Notes under the pieces: generated by a model | Database searches by the model: none | What the model was told of the DNA's origin: nothing | Seen by the model: only the letters and a program-made list of their open reading frames with translations | Program-made: the position numbers and the translations under genes | Source: Methylobacterium brachiatum | GTDB lineage: Bacteria; Pseudomonadota; Alphaproteobacteria; Rhizobiales; Beijerinckiaceae | Direction: 5' to 3' | NCBI RefSeq assembly: GCF_020523825.1 | Contig: NZ_JAJALK010000001.1 | Coordinates: 434,001 to 498,000, forward strand | DNA length: 64,000 nt | In this document: piece after piece, positions 16,094 through 25,744 of the stretch | How positions within the stretch are numbered: the first letter of the stretch is position 1 | Layout: the number at the start of each line of letters is the position of its first letter

Positions 16094-16927
16094 TCAACGG
16101 TAGGTGCCGGATGCCTCGTCGAACCGGTAGACCCGGGCATCGCGTTCCGATGCCGACCGGACTTTGCCGTCCGGGCCGGCCAAGGTTCCGGTCAGCGTGA
16201 CGCGGATCGGCGGCCACGCGGTAAGTCTGGCCGGATCCTCCGGAAGGATCTCGAGACGGCCCATGCTCTTGCCCATCTGACAGGGTTGGTCGCCATCGGA
16301 CTCATCGCAGGCGGCACTCTCGTCGGAACCGGCCTCCACCTCACCGGCCAGTGTCCACCGCAATGGTGTTTCCCTGAAGTGCAGCAGGAGGAACGCGAAG
16401 CCGCGTGAGCCTGCGGACCCGTAAGAGGTCAGGCGCACCCCCATCATGAGACGCCCGCCGCTCACGGCCCGGACGATCGCCCCCCGGCCTTCGTCGATGT
16501 CCGGAGCGTCACCGTTCCTGTTGCCGGTACCGACTTTCCCGACCTGAAGCTGAATGCCCTTCAGACGCCAGCGCGTGTCCTCTAGCGCAAAGGTCGCGGC
16601 GGCGACCGTCCGTGTATTGGGTGTGTCCGGGTCCTCGCCGGGCGCGGGGAGCGTCGCGAACCCGGTGAACCACCGTCCGGTCTCCGTAGAGAATGCGGCG
16701 CCGTACCAGAACTCCGCCGAACGGCCGTCCTTGGCCCGGCAGGTCTTGGTGTCCTGGCTTGCGGGCCGCCCGCAGATTGCCGCCAGCACGGTCTCATTCG
16801 CGGGCGCGACGATGTCCGGGGCAGCTCGGGAAGGCGACACAATCGATGCCGCGGCCAGAGCCAGCCCCAGGACCATCAATCTGCGCAGTCGGGTCGAACG
16901 CCCGATAAGACCGCCATATCGCCTCAT
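16094..16927 (-). CDS. Secreted hypothetical protein, 277 aa
   Basis: A 277-residue exported protein with a signal peptide (RRLMVLGLALAAASIVSPSRA, cleavage near residue 36). The mature part has cysteine pairs (ICG, TCRAK, ACDES, QPCQMG) and beta-rich stretches; I recognise no family. The ATG at 16927 was chosen because the signal peptide then begins properly; an in-frame ATG lies four codons upstream. It sits between the LuxR-type regulator gene and the hybrid kinase gene on the same strand, so it may be linked to that signalling pair. Confidence 0.7.
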   Translation of the reverse strand: MRRYGGLIGRSTRLRRLMVLGLALAAASIVSPSRAAPDIVAPANETVLAAICGRPASQDTKTCRAKDGRSAEFWYGAAFSTETGRWFTGFATLPAPGEDPDTPNTRTVAAATFALEDTRWRLKGIQLQVGKVGTGNRNGDAPDIDEGRGAIVRAVSGGRLMMGVRLTSYGSAGSRGFAFLLLHFRETPLRWTLAGEVEAGSDESAACDESDGDQPCQMGKSMGRLEILPEDPARLTAWPPIRVTLTGTLAGPDGKVRSASERDARVYRFDEASGTYR

Positions 16928-17070
16928 GGCGCCCTGCATAGCCAGAGACAAGGCCAAGCTTAAACTAGGACACCTGTACTACGAGCCCTGGACGGGGGGG
17001 GGATCGGACTGCCGTTGCGCATCGTGCCGTGCGGAGATCGGAAAAGCCGTCTGCAGGGGAATCGACAGGG

Positions 17071-17703
17071 TTACCCGCACAGACCGGCATTGGCGGCCTT
17101 GGCCGCCGCTGCGGATCGGGAGCTGACATCGAGCGCCCGCAGGAGCGCCGAGACGTGGATCCGGACCGTGAACGGTGAGATGTTCAGCTCCCGGGCGATC
17201 TCCTTGTTGGTGCGGCCCAGGGCGACGAGGCGCAGGACATCCTGTTGGCGCTGCGTCAGGCAAGGCAGGGTGCAACGGGGCGCCGCGAGAACCGGAGCGG
17301 GGTTTCGTTCGATGACGAAGGCTCCGTCCCGAATCGCCGCGATCGACGTCGCGATATCCGCCGCCGGCACCGACTTGCCGATGAATCCATCGGCGCCTGC
17401 GGCCATCACCGCCTCGATCGCGTCGTCGTCCTCGATCATCGAGACGATGATGATGGAGGCCTTCGGGAACTCCGTGCGCAGGGCCCCGATGGAGTGCCGG
17501 GGATCCAGGCCGGGGAACAGCAGGTCGAGGAAGAAGACCTGGGGCGGCGGGCCGGCGCGCGACAGCGCCCGAACATCGTCCATCGTGGCCGCCTCGTGGA
17601 TCGTCGCCTGCGGGTAGAGCCGTTCGGCGATATGCCTCAACCCCTCGCGGAACAGGGGATGATCATCGGCGACGACGATTCGTTCTCTCGCCCAGCCGGT
17701 CAT
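17071..17703 (-). CDS. NarL/LuxR-family response regulator
   Basis: A 210-residue regulator: receiver at residues 6-125 with [13 protein letters not shown] and acceptor Asp60 ([12 protein letters not shown]), Lys in GFIGKSV, then a LuxR helix-turn-helix at about 145-205 ([39 protein letters not shown]). The ATG at 17703 follows GGGAG; a GTG six codons upstream is less likely. It is the probable partner of the HDLRQP kinase on the same strand. It diverges from the AAA+ operon starting at 17980, and inverted repeats lie in the shared intergenic region, so it is a candidate regulator of that operon. Confidence 0.9.
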   Translation of the reverse strand: MTGWARERIVVADDHPLFREGLRHIAERLYPQATIHEAATMDDVRALSRAGPPPQVFFLDLLFPGLDPRHSIGALRTEFPKASIIIVSMIEDDDAIEAVMAAGADGFIGKSVPAADIATSIAAIRDGAFVIERNPAPVLAAPRCTLPCLTQRQQDVLRLVALGRTNKEIARELNISPFTVRIHVSALLRALDVSSRSAAAAKAANAGLCG

Positions 17704-17793
17704 CCAACTCCCGATCGTCACATACGCTTGGGTGCAGTCCCGGACGGGACAGTCCGACCTTTAATGCCAAGCTGGCGGCTCGGGCAGTCAAGG

Positions 17794-17833
17794 CCAAAAC
17801 CCTAGTCCAAATGCACTAGTAGACCGGTTTTGG
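17794..17833. promoter_or_regulatory. Nested inverted repeat between divergent genes
   Basis: An outer pair, CCAAAACC (17794-17801) and GGTTTTGG (17826-17833), encloses an inner pair, CTAGT (17802-17806) and ACTAG (17815-17819). It lies between the NarL-type regulator and the AAA+ operon and is a candidate operator for either. Confidence 0.45.
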
Positions 17834-17928
17834 TCGCCTGCCTAGAAGCAGTTTCCCGCAGCGTTCATGCATTTGCGGGATAATTCGAAATCTCTGGCAA
17901 CTGAAGCGCGCTATTCCGGCAATCGAAA

Positions 17929-17954
17929 GCGTAAACTTCTCGAAGTCTTTACGC
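17929..17954 (+). promoter_or_regulatory. Leader stem-loop before AAA+ operon
   Basis: GCGTAAA (17929-17935) and TTTACGC (17948-17954) form a 7-bp stem with a 12-base loop, ending 25 bases before the first start codon. It may be an mRNA leader structure or a protein-binding repeat. Confidence 0.35.
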
Positions 17955-17979
17955 TCAACAACGTTCAGGAACCGGACGG

Positions 17980-18564
17980 ATGTCGAACATTGAGCATCAG
18001 GCTCAGGCGCAGAACAAGACTGCCGGCCAGAGGGCGCCCGCGTCCGCTGGGGCTCCGGCCAAGCCGCCGCTTTCGCCGAGTGTGATCGCCTTCGCCGGAG
18101 GCATCGTAGCCGCTGGCGCGATCGCGGGGATCCTGCTCCTGGGCGGCGGCGAGAAGGTCGGCACGCCCGAGCGGCCTGCTCTGAGCCTGATCAAGAAGAC
18201 CGATATCGATAAGGCTTCCGACACGCTGGCGCCCGAGGAGAAGGACAAGATCGTATCCGAGGCCAAGGCCTGCCAGGCGCCCCTCGCCAACATGCGCATC
18301 TCGAAAACCACCGCCGGCGCCGGCGGCGTGGTCCGCATCCGGGCAGGAAACTACCTCTCGCCGGCTTTCAACGTGGCCGATGGGCCGATCAACGTCGCGG
18401 TGCCGTTCCCGGGCCCCTACGAGGCCGGCAAGGGCGAGGTCGTCATCGAAGGCGCGGCCAAGGACGTGTTCGTCGAGTTCACGCCCGGCCTGAAGATCGA
18501 CACGACCGCGGGCGTCCGGCGGGTGCCGGTCTTCTGGGACACCAGCAAGCCGTGCGGGGGCTGA
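17980..18564 (+). CDS. Membrane-anchored hypothetical protein, 194 aa
   Basis: First gene of the AAA+ operon. It has a short proline/alanine-rich cytoplasmic N-terminus, one membrane span at about residues 34-56 and a C-terminal domain likely outside the membrane (residues 85-194) that looks beta-rich (GGVVRIRAGNYLSPAFNV, GEVVIEGAAKDVFVEF) with two cysteines (about 98 and 192) that could form a disulfide. No family is recognised. It ends three bases before the first AAA+ gene. The topology suggests an envelope component handled by the ATPases that follow. Confidence 0.75.
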   Translation: MSNIEHQAQAQNKTAGQRAPASAGAPAKPPLSPSVIAFAGGIVAAGAIAGILLLGGGEKVGTPERPALSLIKKTDIDKASDTLAPEEKDKIVSEAKACQAPLANMRISKTTAGAGGVVRIRAGNYLSPAFNVADGPINVAVPFPGPYEAGKGEVVIEGAAKDVFVEFTPGLKIDTTAGVRRVPVFWDTSKPCGG

Positions 18565-18567
18565 GGG

Positions 18568-19665
18568 ATGTCGAAGCAGGCCATCATCCCGTTCGTCATC
18601 TCCGGACTTGCCGTCGCCGTCCTGACGCCGCTGCTGCTGAGCACCGACTACGGCCCGGTCGCCTGGTGGAACGCCGCCGGAACGGAGATGAGATGGCGGG
18701 CCGCGATCGGGATCGCCGTCGGCCTGTTCGCTGCGCTCGGCCTCCTGGCGACCGCGACCGCCGCCCGCAAAGCCGAGGCCGCCCTCGGTCAGCCCGCCGG
18801 CGGGATCATGAGCCTGCCACGCCTGATCCTCGCGCCGCGCCGTGTCGTGGAGCCGCGCTTGCCCGAGGACGTCATCGCCACCCTCGAGGGCATGGTCGGA
18901 CTCGCACCGGTCAAGCGCGAGGTGAATGCCCTGATCGCCCGGCTCGAAGTCGAGCAGCGCCGGCGTGCGGAAGGTCTCCCGGTTTCGGCGATCAGCCAGC
19001 ACATGATTTTCACCGGGCCTCCCGGCGTCGGCAAGACCGAGGTCGCCCGGGCGATCGGCGAGATCTTTCGCGCCCTCGAAGTCCTGCGCCGGGGCCATCT
19101 CGTCGAGGTCGATCGGGCCGGGCTGGTGGCGGGCTATGTCGGGCAGACCGCGGCCAAGACCCTGGAGAAATGCCAGGAGGCGCTCGACGGCATCCTGTTC
19201 ATCGACGAGGCCTACACGCTCGCGGGCGGGGGCGGCGGCAACGACTTCGGCAAGGAAGCGATCGACACCCTCCTCAAGTTCATGGAGGACCATCGCGACC
19301 GGATCATCGTGATCGTGGCCGGCTACACGAACGACATGCGCCGGTTCATCGACACGAATCCGGGGCTCGCCGGGCGCTTCACCAAGACGATCGAGTTCCC
19401 GCCCTACAGCCCGAAGGATCTGTGCGAGATCCTGAAACGGATGGCTGCCCGCCAGCACTTCGCCCTGCCCGACGGGTTCGAGGCGGCGCTGACGCCCTGG
19501 CTCGCGCAGCGCGCCCGCGCCGAGGATTGGTCGAATGCCCGCGAGATGCGCACGCTCCTGGAAAAAGCCCGCGAGGCGCAGGCGGCCCGCGTCGCCGTTC
19601 ATGGCGGCGACCTGAGCCGTCTCGAGATCGTCGATCTGCTCCGCGCGACGGGTGAAGACGCCTGA
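18568..19665 (+). CDS. Membrane-anchored CbxX/CfqX-type AAA+ ATPase
   Basis: A 365-residue protein with two membrane spans (about residues 6-25 and 45-65) and one AAA+ module of the CbxX/CfqX/SpoVK family. Walker A is GPPGVGKT at 150-157, the pore loop is GYVGQT at 189-194, Walker B is ILFIDEAY at 209-216, and the arginine finger follows NPGLAGRF. The family includes RuBisCO activase CbbX, which is soluble and sits with RuBisCO genes; neither applies here. A membrane anchor suggests ATP-driven remodelling or threading of envelope proteins. It is followed, with a 14-base overlap, by a double-module paralogue. Confidence 0.88.
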   Translation: MSKQAIIPFVISGLAVAVLTPLLLSTDYGPVAWWNAAGTEMRWRAAIGIAVGLFAALGLLATATAARKAEAALGQPAGGIMSLPRLILAPRRVVEPRLPEDVIATLEGMVGLAPVKREVNALIARLEVEQRRRAEGLPVSAISQHMIFTGPPGVGKTEVARAIGEIFRALEVLRRGHLVEVDRAGLVAGYVGQTAAKTLEKCQEALDGILFIDEAYTLAGGGGGNDFGKEAIDTLLKFMEDHRDRIIVIVAGYTNDMRRFIDTNPGLAGRFTKTIEFPPYSPKDLCEILKRMAARQHFALPDGFEAALTPWLAQRARAEDWSNAREMRTLLEKAREAQAARVAVHGGDLSRLEIVDLLRATGEDA

Positions 19666-21706
19666 GGACGAGGCCCTACCCGAACCGCGCAACGCTGCGC
19701 CCGCCCAGCATCAAGGCTCGTCAACCCCCATGGAACGCCTCGACAAGCATCCTGCGGCCGTCTTCCTGGTGATCGCCGGCGGCGCGACCGCCCTCCTTCT
19801 GGCCCTTCGGCCGGACCTGCTCGGCCCGCTCATGGCGACGCCCTCGGCGCTGCTGCGCAACGGCCTGATCCTCGGTGGTCTCGCGACCGGCCTGCTGGCG
19901 GCGAGCTACATCCCGGCACGCATCGAGAACATGCGGCGGGCGCTGGACCAGGCCCGGGCGAGCCGGAAGATCCGGCCGATCCAGTTCGTGGATGACGGGG
20001 CGGCGGTGGAGAAGAAGGATCTTCTCGCCACGGCGCTTGCGACCCTGGACGGCATGGTCGGCCTGGCGCCGGTGAAGCTGGAGGTCAAGGGCGTCATCGC
20101 CCGGATGCAGGTCGAGCAGCAGCGCCGCGCCCAGAACCTCCCGGTGGCGGCGATGAGCCAGCACATGGTGTTCACCGGGCCACCGGGCGTCGGCAAGACC
20201 GAGGTGGCGCGCGTGCTCGGGACCATTTTCAAGGCATTGAAGGTGCTGCGTAAGGGACATCTGGTCGAGGTCGACCGCGCCGGCCTGGTGGCGGGCTATG
20301 CCGGCCAGACCGCGATCAAGACCCTGGAGCGCTGCAAGGAGGCGCTCGACGGCATCCTGTTCATCGACGAGGCCTACGCCCTGGCGCCGGGCGGCGGGGG
20401 CGGCAGCGATTTCGGCAAGGAGGCGATCGACACCCTCCTCAAGTTCATGGAGGACAATCGCGACCGGATCATCGTGATCGTCGCCGGCTACACCAACGAC
20501 ATGCGCCGGTTCATCGATACGAATCCCGGTCTGGCGAGTCGCTTCACCAAGACGATCGAGTTCCCTCCCTACAGCCCATCGGAACTGGCCGAGATCCTGA
20601 AGCGGATGGCCGGGAGCCAGGGCTTCGTCCTGCCGGACGGGTTCCAGAAGGAGCTGATCCCCTATGTCGGCGCGCGGTCCAAGGCCGAGGACTGGGCCAA
20701 TGCCCGCGAGATGCGCACGGTGCTGGAAAAGGCCCGCCAGGCGCAGGCGATGCGCCTGGCGGCCAATCCAGGCGGCGACATCAACCGGCTCGAACTGTCC
20801 GACATCGCCGCGGCGCTGGGCCGTCAGGCGGCCGGCGCGGTCGACATGGACGAGGCCCGGAAGGTCATCGCGCGTCTGGACGCGATGATCGGGCTCGCGC
20901 CGGTCAAGCAGCAGGTCAAGACCGTGGTGGCGCGAGTCCTGGTGGATGCCAAGCGGCGCGCGGAGGGCATCGAGGTCGGCGCGGTCAGCCAGCACATGGT
21001 GTTCACCGGACCGCCCGGCGTCGGCAAGACCGAGGTCGCCCGCATCATGGGCGACATCTTCAAGGCCCTCGGCGTCCTCCGGAAAGGCCACGTGGTCGAG
21101 GTCGACCGCGCCGGCCTTGTGGCGGGCTATGTCGGCCAGACGGCGACCCGGACGCTGGAGCGCTGCAAGGAGGCGCTCGACGGCATCCTGTTCATCGACG
21201 AGGCCTACACCCTGGCCGCCGGCGGCGGGGGCGGGGGCGGGGGCGGCAGCGATTTCGGCAAGGAGGCGATCGACACCCTCCTCAAGTTCATGGAGGACAA
21301 TCGCGACCGGATCATCGTGATCGTCGCCGGCTATACCGACGACATGGCCCGGTTCATCGACACGAATCCGGGGCTCGCCGGGCGCCTCACCAAGACGATC
21401 GAATTCCCCGCCTACGATCCGTACGATTTGGTCGAGATCCTGCGCCTGATGGCGTCGCGGCAATCGTTCCGCCTGCCGCCGCGCTTCGAGACCCTGCTGA
21501 TCCCGTGGATCGAGCAGCGCGCCCGGGCGCGCGACTGGTCGAACGCGCGCGAGATGCGGACGCTCCTGGAGAGGCTCCGCGAGGCCCAGGCCATCCGGCT
21601 GTCGAGCGATCCGCTCGGCGATCACGGGCAATTCGAATTGGTGGATGTCGAGCGCGCCCTGCAGGGCCGCGGCGGCGGCACCGTGTATCCGGCGACGGCG
21701 TCGTGA
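19652..21706 (+). CDS. Tandem two-module CbxX-type AAA+ ATPase
   Basis: A 684-residue protein with two hydrophobic N-terminal segments (about 33-50 and 68-90) and two complete CbxX-type AAA+ modules. Walker A occurs near residues 176 and 453, the pore loops are GYAGQT and GYVGQT, and Walker B is ILFIDEAY in both. Both modules look catalytically intact. After Walker B each has a glycine run that differs in length between modules. The GTG at 19652 overlaps the previous gene; an ATG at 19730 would also keep the spans but has no ribosome site. DNA of the modules is nearly identical in places, pointing to duplication with recent homogenisation. Confidence 0.87.
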   Translation: MKTPEDEALPEPRNAAPAQHQGSSTPMERLDKHPAAVFLVIAGGATALLLALRPDLLGPLMATPSALLRNGLILGGLATGLLAASYIPARIENMRRALDQARASRKIRPIQFVDDGAAVEKKDLLATALATLDGMVGLAPVKLEVKGVIARMQVEQQRRAQNLPVAAMSQHMVFTGPPGVGKTEVARVLGTIFKALKVLRKGHLVEVDRAGLVAGYAGQTAIKTLERCKEALDGILFIDEAYALAPGGGGGSDFGKEAIDTLLKFMEDNRDRIIVIVAGYTNDMRRFIDTNPGLASRFTKTIEFPPYSPSELAEILKRMAGSQGFVLPDGFQKELIPYVGARSKAEDWANAREMRTVLEKARQAQAMRLAANPGGDINRLELSDIAAALGRQAAGAVDMDEARKVIARLDAMIGLAPVKQQVKTVVARVLVDAKRRAEGIEVGAVSQHMVFTGPPGVGKTEVARIMGDIFKALGVLRKGHVVEVDRAGLVAGYVGQTATRTLERCKEALDGILFIDEAYTLAAGGGGGGGGGSDFGKEAIDTLLKFMEDNRDRIIVIVAGYTDDMARFIDTNPGLAGRLTKTIEFPAYDPYDLVEILRLMASRQSFRLPPRFETLLIPWIEQRARARDWSNAREMRTLLERLREAQAIRLSSDPLGDHGQFELVDVERALQGRGGGTVYPATAS
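20396..20490 (+). repeat. Direct repeat copy A in AAA+ module
   Basis: These 95 bases are identical, as read, to 21239-21333 in the next AAA+ module of the same gene. They cover the glycine linker and the helix after Walker B. A closely similar stretch occurs in the single-module gene near 19245-19320. Confidence 0.75.
21239..21333 (+). repeat. Direct repeat copy B in AAA+ module
   Basis: Second copy of the 95-base identical segment described at 20396-20490; it could serve recombination between modules. Confidence 0.75.
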
Positions 21707-21719
21707 TCCGGTCGAAACG

Positions 21720-23078
21720 ATGAGCGTCGCGCGAGAGGATTGGCTCCGCGCGCACGGAGCCTTGTGGTACGGCGATGCCCGCTACCGGATGGCGTGGTTC
21801 GTCCTGCCGCAGGCCGTTACCTGCGCGGTGGCCGGCCTGTGCCTGGCGCTCGCCGCGCACGGCGAATGGGGCCGGCCGGCGACCGCCTCGAAGGAGCGGC
21901 TCGCGGAACTCACGGCCCTGCGCGATCGGGCCGGAAAGAGCGGCGACCGCAAGGCGTTCGAGGAACTGAGCGCGGCAGCCGCGCGCAACCAGATCGACGC
22001 GTCGACCAAGCTCGGGACGCTCTACGATCCCCTGACAGCCCCGTATTTTCCGAAGAAGCCGTCGCCGGACGACTTCTCCCGGGCCACCGCGCTCTACGGC
22101 CCGGGTGCCGCCGCCGGCGAACTCCTGGCGGTCACGCGTCTCGCCGACGTGCTCCTCGACCCGGCGAATTCCAACGGCGACCTAAAGCGCGGCTGCCGCC
22201 TCGCCCAGACCTGGATCGACGATCCGGAGACGCTCAACCGCACGATCACCGGGGAGGAGCGCCTCACCGTCAAACTGGCCAAGTGCTACGTCCACCCCGA
22301 GAGCGGCTTGCCGCAGAACCCGGTCCGGGCGGGCGAATTGGTGACCGCGGTGCTGTGGCGCAAGCATCGGCCGACGATCGACGCCTTCATCAACAATCTC
22401 GGCGCGCAGGACCCGGCGCTTGTTACCGGCATCCAGCGGCACCTGGCCGAGCAGGGGCGCTACATCGGCCTCGTCGATGGGCGTGCCAACCCGGCCCTGA
22501 TCACGGCCCTGCAGGTCGAGGCGGGCATCAAGGATACGGTCGCCACCCCGAGGCCGGAGCCGCGCCGGGTGACGCCGAGCGGACCGGATCCCGAGGTGCG
22601 GGCGCTCGCCGGCGCGGCCCGGACCGATCGCCAGGCATTGGCGCGCCTGAAGAGCCTGGCCGAGTCCGGGAATGCCGACGCCCTGATCTTCTATGCCGAC
22701 CTGTTCAACCCGGTAAGCAACAAGGGTGAGGTCTTCGCGCCGGATGCACAGGTCGCCGTCGCCTATTACGAGCGGGCCGCGGCAGCAGGCCAAGGCAGGG
22801 CCGCCTCCCAGGCCGCCGCGATCTACGACGAGGGCTGGGGCAACGTCGCGAAGGATCCCAAGAAGGCCGCAGCGCTCGCGATACAGGCCGTCGATCTCAA
22901 GGACTACCAGATGGAATTCTGGCTCCTGTTCGAGGAGGGCAGCAGCTGGAGCGGCGCCTTCTGGGGGGCGCTCCAGGCGGAATTGAAGGCCCGCGGCTTC
23001 TACACGCTCCCGGTCGAGAACAAGCGCAACCCCGCCGTCATCACGGCCGTGCGCGCATATCTGAAGGCAAGGTCATGA
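21720..23078 (+). CDS. Membrane-anchored Sel1-like repeat protein, 452 aa
   Basis: The N-terminus has the segment WYGDARYRMAWFVLPQ followed by a membrane span (about residues 28-48), then a mostly helical body with Sel1/TPR-like repeats (AGELLAVTRLADVLLDP, GNADALIFYADLFNP, AAASQAAAIYDEGWG-like). A middle segment (IQRHLAEQGRYIGLVDGRANP, about 240-260) resembles a peptidoglycan-binding motif. Sel1 proteins are adaptors for envelope complexes. It shares N-terminal anchor and layout with the next gene. It starts 13 bases after the tandem AAA+ gene and ends with an ATGA overlap with the next. Confidence 0.8.
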   Translation: MSVAREDWLRAHGALWYGDARYRMAWFVLPQAVTCAVAGLCLALAAHGEWGRPATASKERLAELTALRDRAGKSGDRKAFEELSAAAARNQIDASTKLGTLYDPLTAPYFPKKPSPDDFSRATALYGPGAAAGELLAVTRLADVLLDPANSNGDLKRGCRLAQTWIDDPETLNRTITGEERLTVKLAKCYVHPESGLPQNPVRAGELVTAVLWRKHRPTIDAFINNLGAQDPALVTGIQRHLAEQGRYIGLVDGRANPALITALQVEAGIKDTVATPRPEPRRVTPSGPDPEVRALAGAARTDRQALARLKSLAESGNADALIFYADLFNPVSNKGEVFAPDAQVAVAYYERAAAAGQGRAASQAAAIYDEGWGNVAKDPKKAAALAIQAVDLKDYQMEFWLLFEEGSSWSGAFWGALQAELKARGFYTLPVENKRNPAVITAVRAYLKARS

Positions 23079-24442
23079 GCGGCACCGATCGAGTCAGAGC
23101 GCACGCGGCGCTCTGGTACGCGGATGCGCGTTACCGCCTCGCCTGGCTGGTCCTGCCTCAGGCCGCCGTCGCCCTCGCGGCCGGCCTCGCCCTCGCGGTC
23201 CTGAAGCCGACCGGCGAATGGGGCAAGCCGGCCGACAGCAAGGAGGACGAGAAGCTCTACCACGAATTGCTGGATAAGGCCGGCAAGGATGGCGACAAGG
23301 CCGCCTTCGACAAGCTGAAGGCCGGGGCGGATGCCGGCAATATTTCGGCGCGCTCGTTCCTCGGGACGCTCTACAATCCGGAATGGGCCTCGCTCTACCC
23401 GAAGAGCCCGGTGAAGGCCGACGCGGCCAAGGCCCTGACCTACTACCAGCAGCCCGCCGACCTCGGTTATCCCGGCGCCCAGCGCGGCATGACCGAACTG
23501 CTGCTCAATCGCGGGCGCGGTCAGTACGACCTCAAGCGGGGGTGCCGCTACGGCCTCGCCTTCTACGGAAATCCGGCCGCGATCCGGGACAACCACTTCG
23601 ATTCCTGGTCGACGCTGTTCTGGATCGCAGGCTGCTATATCGACTCGGACAGTGGCGTGCCGCGCGACGCGCAGAAGGCCGCCGACATCTACATGGATAC
23701 GGTGGCGGCCAAGCTGCCCCTGTCCGTCACGACCTTCACCGACGACCTCGGACGCCAGCCGCCCGATCTCGTGGCGGCGATCCAGCGCAATCTCGCGCGC
23801 CGCGGCTTCTATTCCGGTCCGGCCGACGGATCGGCGACGCCGCAGACGCTCGCGGCCGTGCGGGCGTTGGCCGGCAAGGCTGCCGGAACGGGCGGCGGAA
23901 ACACCGGGAGGCCCGCGGGCAACACGCCGCCGGCACCGCCATCCGGGCCGAAGCCGACCGTCGAGGAACTCATCGCGCTCGCCAAGAGCGCGACCACCAA
24001 CGCTGCCGACGAGGCGAAGCTCCGCGACCTGGCGGAAGGCGGCACGATGGTCGCGCAGTACCTCTACGCCCAGCTTCTGTCGCCGACCAACACGGTCCAG
24101 CGGATCACCGCCCCCGATGCCGCCCGGGCGATACAGTATTTCGAGCGGCTGGCGCGCGAGGCGTCCTTCGCCCCCGCCGCGACCTCGGCCGCCTTCCTGT
24201 ACGATATCGGCGCCCCGAACCTGCCGCGCGATCCCGAGAAGGCGGCGGACATGACGATCCGCGCCCTCGAGCTGAAGGACGCCGACATCCTGAAGAACAT
24301 CGAAGAGGACAAATGGGGCGCCGGCTTCTGGGCCGCCCTGCAGCAGCGCCTCGCCCAGCGAAACCTCTACCAGGGCCGTATCCTCGACCAGCGCAACGAC
24401 CGGACCGTCCAGGCGGCGCGCAGTCTCCTCGGCAAGCAATAG
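23075..24442 (+). CDS. Membrane-anchored Sel1-like protein, paralogue, 455 aa
   Basis: A paralogue of the preceding protein: N-terminal WYADARYRLAWLVLPQ, a membrane span at about residues 27-46, Sel1-like helical repeats (GNISARSFLGTLYNP, GYPGAQRGMTELLLN, GTMVAQYLYAQLLSP) and a peptidoglycan-binding-like segment IQRNLARRGFYSGPADG near residue 240. A glycine/proline linker at about 270-290 separates two helical halves. It overlaps the previous gene by four bases, so the pair is coupled and may form a hetero-complex in the periplasm. Confidence 0.8.
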   Translation: MSGTDRVRAHAALWYADARYRLAWLVLPQAAVALAAGLALAVLKPTGEWGKPADSKEDEKLYHELLDKAGKDGDKAAFDKLKAGADAGNISARSFLGTLYNPEWASLYPKSPVKADAAKALTYYQQPADLGYPGAQRGMTELLLNRGRGQYDLKRGCRYGLAFYGNPAAIRDNHFDSWSTLFWIAGCYIDSDSGVPRDAQKAADIYMDTVAAKLPLSVTTFTDDLGRQPPDLVAAIQRNLARRGFYSGPADGSATPQTLAAVRALAGKAAGTGGGNTGRPAGNTPPAPPSGPKPTVEELIALAKSATTNAADEAKLRDLAEGGTMVAQYLYAQLLSPTNTVQRITAPDAARAIQYFERLAREASFAPAATSAAFLYDIGAPNLPRDPEKAADMTIRALELKDADILKNIEEDKWGAGFWAALQQRLAQRNLYQGRILDQRNDRTVQAARSLLGKQ

Positions 24443-24454
24443 GCGGCGGGCATC

Positions 24455-25744
24455 ATGGCTCTCGATCGTGTGACGGCTCGGATCCGGACGGCCCGGTATC
24501 GGCTCGCCCTGCTGCTCAGCGCCATCGCGGTCGGCCTCCTCCTGCCGGAGGCCGCGCAGGCCCAGATCCGTGTGCGCCAGGCCGATTGCTTCCTCGAGGC
24601 CGACGGCAAGACCTACATCGACGGTCCCTGCGAGTTCCTGACCGACCCCCGCAGCTACGGGAATGGCGGCTTCCGCCTCGCCAGTTACGAGAACGGCTAT
24701 CTGCGCTACGGCGCGGTTGTCACGGTGACGGCTCCCGGCAGCGGCATGGCGACCTGGACCGAGAGGCCCGGATCAAAGCCCGACGATGGCCCCTCCGACA
24801 TTGTCAGATCCCCCGGCGGCGCCTGCTGGACCGGATCGCGCGTGCGGGCCTGTGCCTGGAAGATCGGGGAAGGCCGTCCGGGCTTCACGGCACCGGCGGC
24901 ACCACCCGATCCCGGCACGGCCCGCACCGCCGATTGCCTGCTGGAAGTCGGGGGCGAAACCCGCATCGATGGGCCATGCCAGTTCCGGCCGGATACCGGG
25001 CGCGACGGCGGGCGCGGGTTCGAGGTGCGCTCCTATGTCGGCGGCAAGCTGGACATGATCGCGCAGCTCATCCGCGATCCCAAGGCACCGCTGGAGGCCA
25101 CCGGTTTCTGGAACGGCCGTTCCGGCGCGCTCCGGGCAGCCGATCCCCTCGGCGGCCTATCTCCGAACGGCCCGTGCTGGGAGAACGGCGATGTCCGGCT
25201 CTGCGTCTGGCAGCCGGGCCAGCCCCGCGGCGCCTGGAACCGGCGTGCCGGCGACCGGCCGGCCGAGGCACGATCGGCGCCTGCCCCGGCGCCGCCCCCG
25301 CCCGCGCCCCGCGACACCGCGGAGGCGAAGGATCCGCCGCCCGGTACGTTCCTGAAGCTGTCCTTCATGGGCCGCTGCGAGTCCCTGGTGATGGACGGGG
25401 AGGACCTCACCGCCATCTGCGTCCCGGCGGCACAGAACACCTCCGTCATCGGCAGCGCGAAGGCCGGGTTCATCTTCGGCACCACCGACGGCAAAGCCAT
25501 GGCGTTCATGGCGTCAACGAAGGGCTTCGTCGAAGGCGGCACCCTGCACCAACCCATCGACGAGCTCGTCTACGCCGAGCGCGACCAATCGACGATCAAG
25601 GTCAAGGGCACCTGCGAGATGCCCAACCCGATGGGCGGCCCCGTGGTCATCACGTGCAACGCCCAATCGGCGAACAGCACCTATGCGGTCCGGTTCCGCA
25701 CCGACGGCAGCAAGCCGACCCTGGAGCAATCCGCACCGAAGTGA
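24455..25744 (+). CDS. Secreted cysteine-rich protein with duplicated domain, 429 aa
   Basis: A signal peptide or anchor at residues 12-36 is followed by two homologous modules of about 100 residues. The first has ADCFLEADGKTYIDGPCEF ending CWTGSRVRACAW; the second has ADCLLEVGGETRIDGPCQF ending CWENGDVRLCVW. Each keeps four cysteines, probably two disulfides. A proline-rich linker (APAPAPPPPAP) leads to a third, beta-rich C-terminal domain with more cysteines. No family is recognised. The N-terminus TARYRLALLLS echoes the RYRLAW anchor of the two Sel1-like proteins upstream. The ATG at 24455 lies 12 bases after the previous stop. Confidence 0.75.
   Translation: MALDRVTARIRTARYRLALLLSAIAVGLLLPEAAQAQIRVRQADCFLEADGKTYIDGPCEFLTDPRSYGNGGFRLASYENGYLRYGAVVTVTAPGSGMATWTERPGSKPDDGPSDIVRSPGGACWTGSRVRACAWKIGEGRPGFTAPAAPPDPGTARTADCLLEVGGETRIDGPCQFRPDTGRDGGRGFEVRSYVGGKLDMIAQLIRDPKAPLEATGFWNGRSGALRAADPLGGLSPNGPCWENGDVRLCVWQPGQPRGAWNRRAGDRPAEARSAPAPAPPPPAPRDTAEAKDPPPGTFLKLSFMGRCESLVMDGEDLTAICVPAAQNTSVIGSAKAGFIFGTTDGKAMAFMASTKGFVEGGTLHQPIDELVYAERDQSTIKVKGTCEMPNPMGGPVVITCNAQSANSTYAVRFRTDGSKPTLEQSAPK

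Noticed and set aside
19721..21631. Long open frame (636 codons) antisense to the tandem AAA+ gene
   Set aside because: High GC makes antisense frames open; the sense strand has complete AAA+ modules and the antisense translation shows no domain.
17980..21706. CbbX RuBisCO activase
   Set aside because: The AAA+ modules belong to the same family, but they are membrane-anchored and no RuBisCO gene is near.
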